A DNA stretch of 64,000 nucleotides from Pleurocapsa sp. PCC 7327 (GTDB lineage Bacteria; Cyanobacteriota; Cyanobacteriia; Cyanobacteriales; Microcystaceae). A program made the translations under genes and the position numbers. The notes under the pieces are model-generated. The model was not told the origin of the DNA. It saw nothing but the letters and a program-made list of their open reading frames with translations, and did not search any database. Positions 8,928 through 18,614 of the stretch are shown one piece after another. Numbering within the stretch: position 1 is the stretch's first letter; every line of letters starts with the position of its first letter. The stretch is taken from positions 571,501 to 635,500 of the forward strand of contig NC_019689.1 in assembly GCF_000317025.1 (NCBI RefSeq), read 5' to 3'.

Positions 8928-10388
8928 ATGTTTGATGCTCTTGCCGAACGCCTAGAAGATGCCTGGAAAAAACTGCGCGGTCAGAACAAAATTAGTCAAT
9001 CGAATATTCAAGATGCGCTTCAAGAGGTACGTCGCGCCCTCCTAGAAGCCGATGTCAACCTGCAAGTCGTAAAAACTTTTGTTGCCGAAGTTGAAAAAAA
9101 AGCGCTAGGTGCTGAAGTGATTTCTGGGGTTAACCCAGGTCAACAATTTATCAAAATTGTCTATGACGAATTAGTCAAAGTAATGGGGGAAAGCAATGTT
9201 CCCCTCGCCCAAGCTGATAAGCCACCTACCGTCATCCTGATGGCAGGATTGCAAGGGACGGGAAAAACCACCGCTACAGCTAAACTCGCCTTGTACCTGC
9301 GCAAGCAAAACCAAACTTGCTTGATGGTGGCAACCGACGTGTATCGACCTGCCGCGATCGACCAATTAATTACCCTTGGTCAGCAGATAGACGTTCCCGT
9401 ATTCGAGATGGGCAGCGATGCCGACCCGGTAGAAATTGCCCGCGCTGGGGTAGAAAGAGCCAAAGAAATGGGAATCGATACCGTCCTCATCGATACTGCC
9501 GGACGCTTGCAGATCGACCGAGATATGATGGCAGAATTAGCCCGCATTAAAGCAACGGTTAACCCGCACGACACGCTGCTAGTCGTGGATGCGATGACGG
9601 GTCAAGAAGCTGCTAACCTAACCCGTACCTTCCAAGAACAAATTGGCATTACTGGAGCCATTCTTACTAAACTAGACGGCGATACGCGCGGCGGGGCTGC
9701 CCTATCGGTACGGCAAGTTTCCGGTCAACCGATTAAATTTGTCGGCGTTGGCGAAAAAGTCGAGGCGCTGCAACCGTTTTATCCCGATCGCATGGCATCG
9801 CGCATTCTCAATATGGGCGATGTTCTGACGCTGGTAGAAAAAGCCCAAGAACAAATCGACATCGCTGATGTCGAAAAGATGCAGTCGAAAATCCTGGAAG
9901 CCAAATTCGATTTCAACGACTTCCTCAAACAAATGCGACTGCTCAAAAATATGGGGTCTCTGGGCGGACTTTTGAAAATGATTCCGGGCTTCAACAAGCT
10001 TAGCGGTTCCGATATCGAGAAAGGCGAAACCGAACTCAAACGCACCGAAGCGATGATCAATTCCATGACGACAGAGGAACGGGCAAATCCCGATTTACTG
10101 GCAAAATCGCCCAATCGCCGCCGTCGTATCGCCAGAGGTTCCGGCTATGAAGAATCGGATGTCACCAAGCTCGTTTCCAACTTTACCCGCATGCGCAACA
10201 TGATGCAGCAAATGGGTCGAGGCGGAATGCCTGCTATGCCCGGAATGCCTGGAATGGGCGGTATGGGAGGAATGTTTGGCGGCATGGGCGGACAAACCCC
10301 ACCGCCAGGTTTTCGCGGTTATGCTAGCGGCAGTTCTAAACCCAAGAAGAAAAAAGAGAAGAAGAAGAAGGGATTTGGAACATTATAA
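8928..10388 (+). CDS. ffh: signal recognition particle protein Ffh
   Basis: 486-residue SRP GTPase that binds the signal sequences of nascent membrane proteins with the 4.5S-type SRP RNA and docks on FtsY. N domain at about 1-90, G domain with GLQGTGKTT (G1), DTAGRLQ (G3), TKLDGD (G4), and a methionine-rich M domain from about 295. The C-terminus is a Gly/Met-rich run (GGMPAMPGMPGMGGMGG) and a lysine-rich tail, as often seen in cyanobacteria. No SRP RNA gene was recognised nearby. Confidence 0.95.
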   Translation: MFDALAERLEDAWKKLRGQNKISQSNIQDALQEVRRALLEADVNLQVVKTFVAEVEKKALGAEVISGVNPGQQFIKIVYDELVKVMGESNVPLAQADKPPTVILMAGLQGTGKTTATAKLALYLRKQNQTCLMVATDVYRPAAIDQLITLGQQIDVPVFEMGSDADPVEIARAGVERAKEMGIDTVLIDTAGRLQIDRDMMAELARIKATVNPHDTLLVVDAMTGQEAANLTRTFQEQIGITGAILTKLDGDTRGGAALSVRQVSGQPIKFVGVGEKVEALQPFYPDRMASRILNMGDVLTLVEKAQEQIDIADVEKMQSKILEAKFDFNDFLKQMRLLKNMGSLGGLLKMIPGFNKLSGSDIEKGETELKRTEAMINSMTTEERANPDLLAKSPNRRRRIARGSGYEESDVTKLVSNFTRMRNMMQQMGRGGMPAMPGMPGMGGMGGMFGGMGGQTPPPGFRGYASGSSKPKKKKEKKKKGFGTL

Positions 10389-10623
10389 GGTAGAAGGCAG
10401 GAGGCAGCGGGAGCTGAGGGCAGAAGGCGATCCCCCCTACCCCCCAACCCCCCTTCCCAAGGGGGGACAGCCTACAGGGACAACGACTTGTTCCCCCCAA
10501 GGCGGGGGGGATCGGGGGGATTAAGGGGGGATGCAGAAGTTAGAAGTCGCAATGAGCAAGTAAATCTTCATGAGCAAGTAAATCTTCTCCTTGTCCCCCT
10601 TGTCCCCTTGTCTCCCCACTCTC
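10389..10623. repeat. C-run/G-run interspersed repeat and 18-bp tandem duplication
   Basis: Intergenic region between convergent ffh and the LptF-like gene. From 10430 to 10530 runs of 6-8 C on one side and 6-8 G on the other form complementary blocks that can fold into long hairpins; similar blocks are common dispersed repeats in cyanobacteria. At 10552-10569 and 10570-10587 the same 18 bases (ATGAGCAAGTAAATCTTC) occur twice in tandem. No gene is seen here. Confidence 0.6.
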
Positions 10624-11787
10624 TCACTTAGACGAGCGGAATAATAAAAATCCTCCCGCAGCCAGCCCTAAAAAGTTAGGCAGCCAAGCCGCCATAAAGG
10701 GCGATACAAGCCCTTTAGCCCCTACCGATCGCGTCAAAACCAATAACATGTAATAACCAAAAATCAATCCGATGCAAATGCCAAAACTGGTTGCCCTGCT
10801 GGCATTTTGAGGGCGAAGACCTAGAGCGGCTCCTACCAACCCAAAAGCGACGCAGGCAAAGGGAATGGCAAGTTTTTCTTGGATGCGGATTTCTAACTTG
10901 CGAACTTTCTCTTCGTTGCCGCTGAGTTTGACGATTTCTAGATGCTCTCGCGCTTGGGCAAGACTCATTTCTTCGTGATCTCGCTTTTGCGTGAGATCGA
11001 GAGGTGCCCTGGGAAATGCCAATTTATGGTGTTTGAAGCGGACGATATTGCGATAGGAACCGTCAGGCGCAATGACATAGATAGTTCCATTAAAAAAATC
11101 CCAGATATTTTCGTTAAAATTCCAAGTAGCCGATCGCGCGGTTACAATTTGGTTGATTCCTTCTTGAGAGCGATCGAGAATCGTCAACCCTCGCATTTGC
11201 TCGCCATCAAACTCTTCTGCATAAAACAACCGCGAGAGAACATTTCGTCTATTGCCATTTGGCAGCTCGATTTTTTTGTATTCGGGAAAAATCATATTTC
11301 TATCTCTGAACGCGGGTTGTTTGTCGTTCAGCGCCGTTTTGAGCGTCACAGTAGCTTGATAATTGGCTGCAGGAGTAACCACATCGCCGACAAAAAAGGT
11401 TAACCCCGCGATCGCCAAGCTGAGGACTATGGCTGGAATCACCAGTCGATAGACGCTAAGACCCAAGCTGCGCAAGGCAATCAGTTCGCTATCGCTCGCC
11501 AGGCGACTGTAAGCCATTAGCGCTGCCAAGAGGGTTGCCATCGGAAACGCCAAGACGACGAAGGCTGGTATTTTCAGCAACAGGATTTGAATCGCGATGT
11601 TAAACGGCAAGCCGGATTCGGTGACTCGGCGAACGAGATCGAATAAGGTGCCGATTGAGATGCCTAGCGACGTAAACAAACCCATTCCAAACAGGAAGGG
11701 TAACAACAGCTCGCCGATAATGTAGCGATCCATGACTGATAAGCCAGGAATTCGCCTTTTAAGCCAGTGATATTCACCTATCTTCAT
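10624..11787 (-). CDS. LptF/LptG (YjgP/YjgQ) family permease
   Basis: 387-residue inner-membrane permease of the LPS-export ABC transporter. N-terminal membrane helices carry MDRYIIGELLLPFLFGMGL, a periplasmic beta-jellyroll domain fills the middle (about 130-260), and C-terminal helices follow (LVGAALGLRPQNASRATSFG). It works with LptB ATPase and LptA bridge protein, both encoded just upstream in the same direction (lptA, lptB, this gene), with 62 bases between lptB stop and this start. Only one permease gene is present here; many cyanobacteria seem to carry a single LptF/G-like gene at this place. Confidence 0.85.
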   Translation of the reverse strand: MKIGEYHWLKRRIPGLSVMDRYIIGELLLPFLFGMGLFTSLGISIGTLFDLVRRVTESGLPFNIAIQILLLKIPAFVVLAFPMATLLAALMAYSRLASDSELIALRSLGLSVYRLVIPAIVLSLAIAGLTFFVGDVVTPAANYQATVTLKTALNDKQPAFRDRNMIFPEYKKIELPNGNRRNVLSRLFYAEEFDGEQMRGLTILDRSQEGINQIVTARSATWNFNENIWDFFNGTIYVIAPDGSYRNIVRFKHHKLAFPRAPLDLTQKRDHEEMSLAQAREHLEIVKLSGNEEKVRKLEIRIQEKLAIPFACVAFGLVGAALGLRPQNASRATSFGICIGLIFGYYMLLVLTRSVGAKGLVSPFMAAWLPNFLGLAAGGFLLFRSSK

Positions 11788-11849
11788 CCTATTAACGGTT
11801 ATGTCATTCTGTTTATATTTAGGGCTGGAGAACCAAATCGAGGTGACGT

Positions 11850-12578
11850 TTAGAGGTAGTATTTGTCTCCCAAATAATATTGCCGAACTTGGGGATTATT
11901 GTAGAGTTCTTCAGCGCTTCCAGAGGCAAGAATTTGACCGTCGCGCATGATATAGGCGCGGTTGACGATCGCCAAAGTTTCTCGCACGTTATGATCGGTA
12001 ATCAAAATACCGATATCGCGATCGCGCAACTGACCGATAATTGCCTGAATTTCGGCGACGGCAATGGGATCGACTCCAGCGAACGGCTCGTCTAACAATA
12101 AAAATTTCGGACCCTCCAATCCTACGGCTAGCGCTCTTGCCAATTCCGTTCGCCGCCGTTCTCCACCAGAGACTTGAAAGCCTTTCGTCTCAGCTACTCT
12201 TTCGAGGCGAAACTCTTTGAGTAATTCGTACAGGCGTCCGCTTCTGTGACGAAACGGTACGCCAGTTTGCTCTAGGGCTAATTCAATATTCTCCCGCACG
12301 TTGAGATAGCGAAAAATGCTTGGTTGCTGAGTTAGATAGCCGATCCCCAAACGCGCTCTCTCGTTGATGGGTAGAGCAGTGATCTCCCGGCGATCGAGCC
12401 AGACTCTACCCTCATTCGGCTTAACCAAACCCGTCGCGATGTAGAACGTCGTTGTTTTTCCAGCCCCGTTGGGACCGAGCAAGCCCACAATCTCGCCCGG
12501 TGCCACTTGAAGGTTGACCCGATTGACGACGAATCGTCTGCCGTAAGCTTTATGAATGTTCTCCAGGATGAGTGTCAC
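11850..12578 (-). CDS. lptB: LPS export ABC transporter ATP-binding protein LptB
   Basis: 242-residue ABC ATPase powering extraction of lipopolysaccharide from the inner membrane. Walker A GLLGPNGAGKTTT, signature VSGGERRRTE, Walker B FLLLDEPFAGVDP with the LptB-typical FAGVDPIAV, and the switch His in ITDHNVRETL. Middle gene of the lptA-lptB-lptF set; lptA ends 29 bases before its start. Confidence 0.93.
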   Translation of the reverse strand: MTLILENIHKAYGRRFVVNRVNLQVAPGEIVGLLGPNGAGKTTTFYIATGLVKPNEGRVWLDRREITALPINERARLGIGYLTQQPSIFRYLNVRENIELALEQTGVPFRHRSGRLYELLKEFRLERVAETKGFQVSGGERRRTELARALAVGLEGPKFLLLDEPFAGVDPIAVAEIQAIIGQLRDRDIGILITDHNVRETLAIVNRAYIMRDGQILASGSAEELYNNPQVRQYYLGDKYYL

Positions 12579-12607
12579 GATATCCAGAAATTTTCAATCG
12601 GAGGTTC

Positions 12608-13096
12608 TTAGGGTTGGGGATTGAGCGACGGACTGGGCGGAACCTTGACGGGATCGGAAGAAGTCGCTTCGGGATCGGTAACGAGGTAAATGGATTCTAC
12701 CTGTTGATTAGCTTGTGGAGTCGCAATAAAACGCCCCTCATCGACCAGATACGTCATCGTTTCTGCTCTCATGCTATTGCCTTCTTGCAAGACATAAACA
12801 TTCCCGCTCAGAACCAGACGACGCTCTCGGCTAAAGTATTGTGCCTGCGCGGCGGTGGCTTGAATTTTTCTAGCTGGATAATTTACCTGTACGTTACCTC
12901 GCGCCGTAATTACTCCCGTGCGCGAGTTTGCCTCCTGAATATCGGAACGGACGGTCATAGCGTTTCCCGACGAGGGCGAGGTTTGAGCTTGGACATTTGT
13001 CGGCAAACCAGAGGTAGCCATGATGCTACCCAGAAAGATTGACAGTCCCCAAAGAAAAGACGAGCGGTGTTTGCGAGCGATAGACATAGCGACCAA
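12608..13096 (-). CDS. lptA: LptA/OstA-like periplasmic LPS bridge protein
   Basis: 162-residue secreted OstA-domain protein. The signal peptide covers about residues 1-37 (hydrophobic SSFLWGLSIFLGSIMATSG, cleavage near VQAQ). The rest is a beta-jellyroll of the OstA type (ANSRTGVITARGNVQVNYPA, then RRLVLSGNVYVLQEGNSM). It forms the bridge carrying LPS across the periplasm. First gene of the LPS-transport set. Assignment to LptA rather than another OstA protein rests on size and the adjacent lptB. Confidence 0.85.
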   Translation of the reverse strand: MVAMSIARKHRSSFLWGLSIFLGSIMATSGLPTNVQAQTSPSSGNAMTVRSDIQEANSRTGVITARGNVQVNYPARKIQATAAQAQYFSRERRLVLSGNVYVLQEGNSMRAETMTYLVDEGRFIATPQANQQVESIYLVTDPEATSSDPVKVPPSPSLNPQP

Positions 13097-13168
13097 CTGA
13101 GTGTGGAGATAAGTCTAGTGTAATCAATCAGTTACCCGTTACTAACGACCTGTTACCAGTTTCTTAAC

Positions 13169-13585
13169 TTACACTCGCTTGTTCTCAATTGCGATTATTT
13201 TTGGCAAGCTGCAAGTTAGATTTTCGTCACTCTTTTTTGAGGATTCTAAGCGTTCTACGAACTCGGCAATTCGATCTGGCTCTATTTGTTGCAACGCTTT
13301 GAGCAAGCGATCGCTCTGTTCCACTAACCGCTCTACGTCAATGCCTTCGTGGATGGGTTGGTAGTCTCGCAAGCGCCTAATTCCTTCCCCTAATACAATG
13401 ACTGCTCCACGCCAGTTATAATTTCCCAGGTGATAGCAGCCAACAGCAATTTGTAAAATTCCTTGATAAAAATTTTTTTGCGTTTGTGTGGCTTCCATCC
13501 ACAAAGCTTCTAGGGTATCGTGACAGGCATAAAACTCCTGCCGATTAAATTCCTCAACACCTTGCCAAAACGCTTGCGGTGGCAT
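13169..13585 (-). CDS. DUF309 domain protein
   Basis: 138 residues. The motif FNRQEFYACHDTLEALWMEA followed by GILQIAVGCYHLGNYNWRGA is the DUF309 helical signature, with conserved His/Glu pairs that look metal- or ligand-binding; the biochemical role is not known to me. It starts 9 bases after the stop of the ferredoxin:thioredoxin reductase gene, so the two are probably one transcript, and it is followed by the lptA group in the same direction. Confidence 0.75.
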   Translation of the reverse strand: MPPQAFWQGVEEFNRQEFYACHDTLEALWMEATQTQKNFYQGILQIAVGCYHLGNYNWRGAVIVLGEGIRRLRDYQPIHEGIDVERLVEQSDRLLKALQQIEPDRIAEFVERLESSKKSDENLTCSLPKIIAIENKRV

Positions 13586-13593
13586 TACTGTCC

Positions 13594-13962
13594 TTAAGAA
13601 GCCATACTTGCGCGGACTTCTTTTATGTACTCTAGATCTATCTCTCGCTTGTCGCCGGCAAACTCGTTATCTGGCGTGATAAACAACATGCAGTGACATT
13701 CTTTCCGCTCGCGCATGGGTACGCAAGGACAGTTCCAATAGGTATTTTTTACCTCAGCTTCCTTATCTTCATAGTGACGGCAAGGGCATAGGGGGGCGCC
13801 TAACTCTTCTTTGTGTTTGGCAAGTCCTTCAATTACGACTGCTGTAACGGAGGGATCGCTACAAAAATAGGTGCCAGTGCGCTTAGCGTACTGTTCGGCA
13901 AAATTTTTCATTGCCTCAAGGACTTTATCGCTGCCTGTTTTATCGGCGTTTACTGAAGTCAT
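13594..13962 (-). CDS. ftrC: ferredoxin:thioredoxin reductase catalytic (beta) chain
   Basis: 122-residue catalytic chain of ferredoxin:thioredoxin reductase, which passes photosynthetic electrons from ferredoxin to thioredoxin. The diagnostic pattern CPC-X16-CPC-X8-CHC is complete (CPCRHYEDKE..., WNCPCVPM, ECHCMLF), supplying the 4Fe-4S ligands and the redox disulfide. The variable chain is not in the window. A thioredoxin substrate is encoded 7 kb away at 6.3 kb. Confidence 0.95.
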   Translation of the reverse strand: MTSVNADKTGSDKVLEAMKNFAEQYAKRTGTYFCSDPSVTAVVIEGLAKHKEELGAPLCPCRHYEDKEAEVKNTYWNCPCVPMRERKECHCMLFITPDNEFAGDKREIDLEYIKEVRASMAS

Positions 13963-14208
13963 AAATTTAACAGGTGAATCATAAACTTTTTAACATGGTA
14001 TCTTAAAACTTCGCCGGACTTAAAGGTTACTTGCCATTGACAGTCAGTTGCGATCGCGCCTTTATTTGTACTCATCAATTGATTGTTGCAAAAATTGCAT
14101 GATTTGTTTCTCAAGAAAAAGCTTTTCTATCTAAGATAGTAAAAATTGGGGAGTCCGCCTGGGAAAACTATGGACAGGCATATTTAAGATAGTGCGGGAG
14201 CTATTTCA

Positions 14209-14499
14209 ATGCTTGGCATACTTCTATTCGGTCTATATTTCACCCTCTTTTCTTTACTTGTTTATTACTTTAGGTCTTGGGCGCAAAATCGATGGTGGGT
14301 CAAAATAGATACCCAATCTCCTCAATGTACGTATTATTTCGGTCCTTTTGACTCAGAGCGAGAAGCTAAAAGTCTCTACGGCGACTATATCGAGGATCTG
14401 CAAGAAGAGGGAGCGCGTGGAATCAGCATTCAGATTCAGCAGGGTCAACCCCAACAGCTAACGATTTTTGAGGAAGATTCTGAAGCGACGTGCCAGTAA
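14209..14499 (+). CDS. DUF1816 domain small protein
   Basis: 96-residue protein with a hydrophobic N-terminus (LFGLYFTLFSLLVYYFRSW, probably a membrane anchor), then WWVKIDTQSPQCTYYFGPFD and SEREAKSLYGDYIEDLQEEG, which match the DUF1816 pattern that I associate with cyanobacteria and phycobilisome-linker-related proteins. Function unknown. It stands alone between divergent ftrC and the ComF-like gene 52 bases downstream. Confidence 0.65.
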   Translation: MLGILLFGLYFTLFSLLVYYFRSWAQNRWWVKIDTQSPQCTYYFGPFDSEREAKSLYGDYIEDLQEEGARGISIQIQQGQPQQLTIFEEDSEATCQ

Positions 14500-14551
14500 G
14501 AAATCTTAATACTATTTGCTCCCTTAGCGCGATCGCATCGAGATTTTTTTC

Positions 14552-15214
14552 ATGATAAAAAGCTGGCTTTCTCTATTTCTTAAATCTAACTGTCCTTTAT
14601 GCGATCGCTCGGCTGACGAGTATATTTGTCACTACTGCCAACAACAACTAAACAACTGTCGTTTCCAAAATCCCTGTCAATTTTGGTCTGGCGATTTACC
14701 CCTATTTGTTTGGGGGATTTATAGCGGAAAATTGAAGATGGCGATCGCGGCATTAAAATATAACAATTCTCCCCAGTTAGGAGAATTAATGGGATATTGG
14801 TTAGGGGAAGCATGGCTCAATGCGCCTGGGCGCGATCGCCCTAAAAAACTTATCGTTATTCCCATTCCCTTACATCAAAAGCGATTGCAACAAAGAGGAT
14901 TTAATCAAGCCGAATTAATTGCAAAAAGTTTTTGCCGATTGACCAGACATAGCTTGCAAGTCAAAGGATTGGAACGAATACGAGACACACAACCCATGTT
15001 CGGTTTGAATTCTCTTGTAGAGAGAGAGAATAATCTTAGCAAGGCTTTTATTTTGGGGAAAGACTTACAACAATGCCGTCCCAAAGAGCCTGTTCTATTA
15101 ATCGACGATATCTATACAACGGGAACGACGGTTAGAGAGGCAGCCAATCTCCTGCGTTCTCAAAAAATTTCAGTTTTAGGAGTAGGCGCGATCGCTAAAA
15201 CCAACAAGTGTTAG
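14552..15214 (+). CDS. ComF family phosphoribosyltransferase-like protein
   Basis: 220 residues. N-terminal zinc-ribbon half (CPLCDRSADEYICHYC) and a PRTase domain with the PRPP loop VLLIDDIYTTGTTV near the C-terminus and KRLQQRGFNQAELIAK in the middle. ComF proteins aid uptake of transforming DNA in competent bacteria, including cyanobacteria; no other competence genes are here. Convergent with the DUF4336 gene, only 7 bases between stops. Confidence 0.85.
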   Translation: MIKSWLSLFLKSNCPLCDRSADEYICHYCQQQLNNCRFQNPCQFWSGDLPLFVWGIYSGKLKMAIAALKYNNSPQLGELMGYWLGEAWLNAPGRDRPKKLIVIPIPLHQKRLQQRGFNQAELIAKSFCRLTRHSLQVKGLERIRDTQPMFGLNSLVERENNLSKAFILGKDLQQCRPKEPVLLIDDIYTTGTTVREAANLLRSQKISVLGVGAIAKTNKC

Positions 15215-15221
15215 ACTCAAC

Positions 15222-16517
15222 CTACACCTTCTCCTTGGGTGGCGGCACGATCGCGCGCTTGGTTAGACTTTCATTGATTTCTTTAAGCGCCTTAAAATCC
15301 TCTTCGGGTAAAGGATATGTGCTACTCGCGAATAAGCCTGCACTGACAGAAGGGTGCTTTTCTAGAAACGAAAATGCTCGGCGAAACTGCTGCGGTTCTG
15401 CTGCAATGGGCGAGTCAAAGTGACAGGGAATGATGCGCTCAAAGTCCCAACTCGCCACCTTATCCGCCCAAGCAAGGGTTTCTCTAGGTGCGCGGTTGAG
15501 AATGAGCGTCTGTAGAATCGGTGCTACGAACAAACGACCGTTTCCTCGCAGGGCATTAAACGATCGCTGCCAGTCTTTTTTCCATTTAAAGGGAAATAAA
15601 CCAAAGTAAGCTTTTTTTGAGCGATCGCTAGCTTTAAATGCGTTGAGAAATACTTCACCCCATGTGGGAACTTCTAGCACGCTCGCTCGAAAGTACAATG
15701 CAAATAAAGAAATGCGCTGCCATCCCTTACGGCGATTTTCCTGAGTGTCTTCGATCGGGTCGGTCGCCTTGTCTCTGGCATGAAATAGCAGAGGGTATGG
15801 TTCTAATTGCGCGATCGCGGGCGGATCTTCTGGGACGGAAACCACTGAATCTGTAACAAGTAAAGTGCGCGATCGCTTGTCGAACAAGGCAACTTCCTCA
15901 AACGATCGCAGTCCTAAGTCGATAGGACCAAGAATCGCGTAGTCAAATTGTTCGGCAAAAGGCGCTTGGCTACTATCTTCTGGAAAGACTTGAGTGCGTT
16001 TGGCAGGAAAGCCAAGCCAACTTAACGGAAGATCGATCGGGAAACTCCACTGGTTGGGAGCCACAAAAACTTGTGCGTTCCGAAAGTATCTGGCAAAAGG
16101 ACCGACGAAAACTTTGTGTTCTAGACCGGAGATCGTTGGCAGGATAATATATTTAACGTCGCCGTGTTCTGCTACCAACTCATTGACGAGCCGAATGCAT
16201 TCTGGAGTTGGCGCAACAGGTGCATAGACGAGAAGACCCCCTTCCTCTAACTTAACGATGGTCATGCGAATGGGCGCGACAACATAAAAGATGCCCTGGA
16301 TCTGATCGAAAGTCCAAATCCTATCCTTGATGACCTCGTGACGAATCGTTCGTCGCCTGCCATAGGGATATATTGGCACAACGAACCAAAACGACCACGA
16401 AAAGTCTCTCGAATGAATTGGTTTTAAGTTTTCTGTGCGTTCGTCATCAGCCACTTGACAATCCCCTTGCGCATTCCCAATCTCTAGAAGTTGGAGTGTA
16501 GCAAATTGTCGCTCCAA
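15222..16517 (-). CDS. DUF4336 domain protein
   Basis: 431 residues. It resembles DUF4336 proteins, a metallo-beta-lactamase-like fold group without a clear zinc motif (EGGLLVYAPVAPTPECIRLV, VKYIILPTISGLEHKVFVGP, VLVTDSVVSVPEDPP-like strand). Enzymatic role unknown. Start here is the longest frame; a downstream start near residue 30-45 (before PIHSRDFSWSFWFVVPIYP) is possible and would be closer to homologues as I recall them. Confidence 0.65.
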   Translation of the reverse strand: MERQFATLQLLEIGNAQGDCQVADDERTENLKPIHSRDFSWSFWFVVPIYPYGRRRTIRHEVIKDRIWTFDQIQGIFYVVAPIRMTIVKLEEGGLLVYAPVAPTPECIRLVNELVAEHGDVKYIILPTISGLEHKVFVGPFARYFRNAQVFVAPNQWSFPIDLPLSWLGFPAKRTQVFPEDSSQAPFAEQFDYAILGPIDLGLRSFEEVALFDKRSRTLLVTDSVVSVPEDPPAIAQLEPYPLLFHARDKATDPIEDTQENRRKGWQRISLFALYFRASVLEVPTWGEVFLNAFKASDRSKKAYFGLFPFKWKKDWQRSFNALRGNGRLFVAPILQTLILNRAPRETLAWADKVASWDFERIIPCHFDSPIAAEPQQFRRAFSFLEKHPSVSAGLFASSTYPLPEEDFKALKEINESLTKRAIVPPPKEKV

Positions 16518-16647
16518 TAATCTAATTTTTTCAAAATTTTAGTCGATCGCGAGAGGTTTCCTGCCACAGGCAGACCAAACACCGATCGCGAGTGTGTTAA
16601 ACCAGAAATGATCCTATGAGGTGTTCGAGCTAAGCAGGTATGGGACA

Positions 16648-18567
16648 ATGGTGCGTTTAAACCCGTGGCAGTGGATAGTATTAGCAATCCCGATCGCCAT
16701 TATTATCGCTTTCTTACTAATAGCGGCGGGGTGGCAGATTCATCAATGGGGCATTAACTGGATCTGGGGGGTATTCACGCTTCTATTTGTAGGCTGGCGT
16801 TGGCTATTGGTCAAGTGGACTCGATCGCAGATGGCGCAGGTTGAAGCGGTTATCGCAGAAGCCGAAGAAGAACTAGAATCTTCTGTAGAAGACACGATAA
16901 AGCTATCGGCAGACACTGATGCTGCTAAAAAAGCAGAAACAGCACTCCAAGAAATTCTCAAAGCAGCACACAACGATCGCCCCATCTGGGAAGACTGGTC
17001 AACCTTTTGGAAGCGATGCCAGGAACTTGTCGCTGCGATCGCTGAGATCTACAATCCTGAAGTTAAATATCCCCTGTTGAATATTTATGTTCCCCAAGCT
17101 TATGGATTGATTCGGGGAACAGTAGACGATTTGGAGAGGTGGATACAGAACTTATCTCCTGCCCTCAATCAAGTTACAGTCGGACAAGTATACCAAGCCT
17201 ACGAAGTCTATCAAAAGTTGGAGCCATCGGCGCGGAAACTTTTGCAAGTGTGGAACTGGGCGCAATGGTTCTTGAATCCTGCGGCGGCATTGGCAAGACA
17301 AGCGAGCCAGCGTTCGAGCGATCGCGCTACTGAGCAATTGCTGGTGAATTTAAGTCAATTGCTCCGAGAAGCGGCTTTGAGAAACTTATATCGGCAGGCG
17401 ATCGCGCTCTATGGCAGCACTACCTCACCAACTTTAGCACCCTCTCCCATGCCGACGTTACCCAAGGCGAAAACCAAAACCCTGCAAGAAATCCTAGCTC
17501 GTGCCGAACCCATTGAAGCAGTCGAGCAAAAACCCGTTAATATTTTGCTGGCGGGGCGAACGGGAGCTGGAAAAAGCAGTCTGATCAATACCCTATTTCA
17601 GTCGGAACTGACACAAGTCGATGTTTTGCCCAGTACCGATCGCATTGGCAGTTACCACTGGCAAACCCAAACCGGAGAAACGCTGACCCTTTGGGATACG
17701 CCAGGATACGAACAGGTAAACCGTGGGGAGCTGCGGGAGCAAGTGTTGGACTATGCTACCCATGCAGATTTACTTTTGTTAGTTACGCCTGCCCTCGATC
17801 CTGCCTTGCAAATGGACGTGGATTTTCTCAAAGACATCAAAGCACAAGTGACGGCTCTGCCTGCGATCGCAGTCGTTACCCAAGTCGATCGCCTGCGGCC
17901 CATCCGCGAGTGGGAACCTCCCTATGATTGGCAATGGGGCAATCGCCCAAAGGAAAAAGCGATTCGAGAAGCTACCGAATATCGCGCTCAGTTACTGGGG
18001 GATTTGTGCGATCGGATTTTCCCTGTCGTGACGGGGGATTTCAAAACGGGTCGAGTTGCCTGGGGTGCGGACGCGCTCTCGTTGGCATTAGTAGACGCGA
18101 TCGCGCCTGCCAAGCAACTCCGTCTCGCCCGCTTCTTAAGAAACCTGGAAGCTCGTACTGTTGCTACCGCCAAGATTATCGATCGCTACACCTTTCAAAT
18201 GACGACCGCCCAGGGATTGACTGCCCTGCTCAAAAGTCCCGTTCTCCAGTTCATTTCTACGCTGTCCACCGGATCTCCCAACCTAGCTTATCTGCTAGCA
18301 GAGCAAATTCCAGTCGAACAGCTACCCGTCGTCATTGGCAAGCTTCAGATGGCATACGAGCTGTTCTCGCTTTTGAATCCAAGTGAAAACCCGCTCAACT
18401 TTGACTTGCGCTCCCTCTGGTCGTTGCTGCTGGAAACCCCTGCCTCGCCCGATCGCAATGCTTGGGCATTCGGTCATGCTCTAGTGGAGTATTGGACTCA
18501 GAATCTGACGGTCGAACAACTGCGAGAGCGGTTCGAGCATTATCTCAAGCAGGTTTCGAGGGAATAA
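16648..18567 (+). CDS. membrane-anchored dynamin-like/Era-like GTPase
   Basis: About 639 residues. Two N-terminal membrane helices (WQWIVLAIPIAIIIAFLLIA and INWIWGVFTLLFVGWRWLL), a long helical segment (60-270), then a GTPase domain: G1 GRTGAGKSSLIN at about 305, G3 WDTPGYE, G4 VTQVDRL, followed by a helical C-terminal region. Looks like a cyanobacterial YcjX/DUF697-adjacent GTPase; substrate unknown, perhaps membrane-associated. I prefer ATG at 16648 to GTG at 16621 because the membrane helix follows directly. leuB starts 47 bases after its stop. Confidence 0.7.
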   Translation: MVRLNPWQWIVLAIPIAIIIAFLLIAAGWQIHQWGINWIWGVFTLLFVGWRWLLVKWTRSQMAQVEAVIAEAEEELESSVEDTIKLSADTDAAKKAETALQEILKAAHNDRPIWEDWSTFWKRCQELVAAIAEIYNPEVKYPLLNIYVPQAYGLIRGTVDDLERWIQNLSPALNQVTVGQVYQAYEVYQKLEPSARKLLQVWNWAQWFLNPAAALARQASQRSSDRATEQLLVNLSQLLREAALRNLYRQAIALYGSTTSPTLAPSPMPTLPKAKTKTLQEILARAEPIEAVEQKPVNILLAGRTGAGKSSLINTLFQSELTQVDVLPSTDRIGSYHWQTQTGETLTLWDTPGYEQVNRGELREQVLDYATHADLLLLVTPALDPALQMDVDFLKDIKAQVTALPAIAVVTQVDRLRPIREWEPPYDWQWGNRPKEKAIREATEYRAQLLGDLCDRIFPVVTGDFKTGRVAWGADALSLALVDAIAPAKQLRLARFLRNLEARTVATAKIIDRYTFQMTTAQGLTALLKSPVLQFISTLSTGSPNLAYLLAEQIPVEQLPVVIGKLQMAYELFSLLNPSENPLNFDLRSLWSLLLETPASPDRNAWAFGHALVEYWTQNLTVEQLRERFEHYLKQVSRE

Positions 18568-18614
18568 ATAGGATATGATAATAAATTGACATCGAGCAGA
18601 TTTAGAACCCAACC

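Noticed and set aside
9779-10114. 111-codon minus-strand frame inside ffh
   Set aside because: Antisense shadow of the conserved Ffh M domain.
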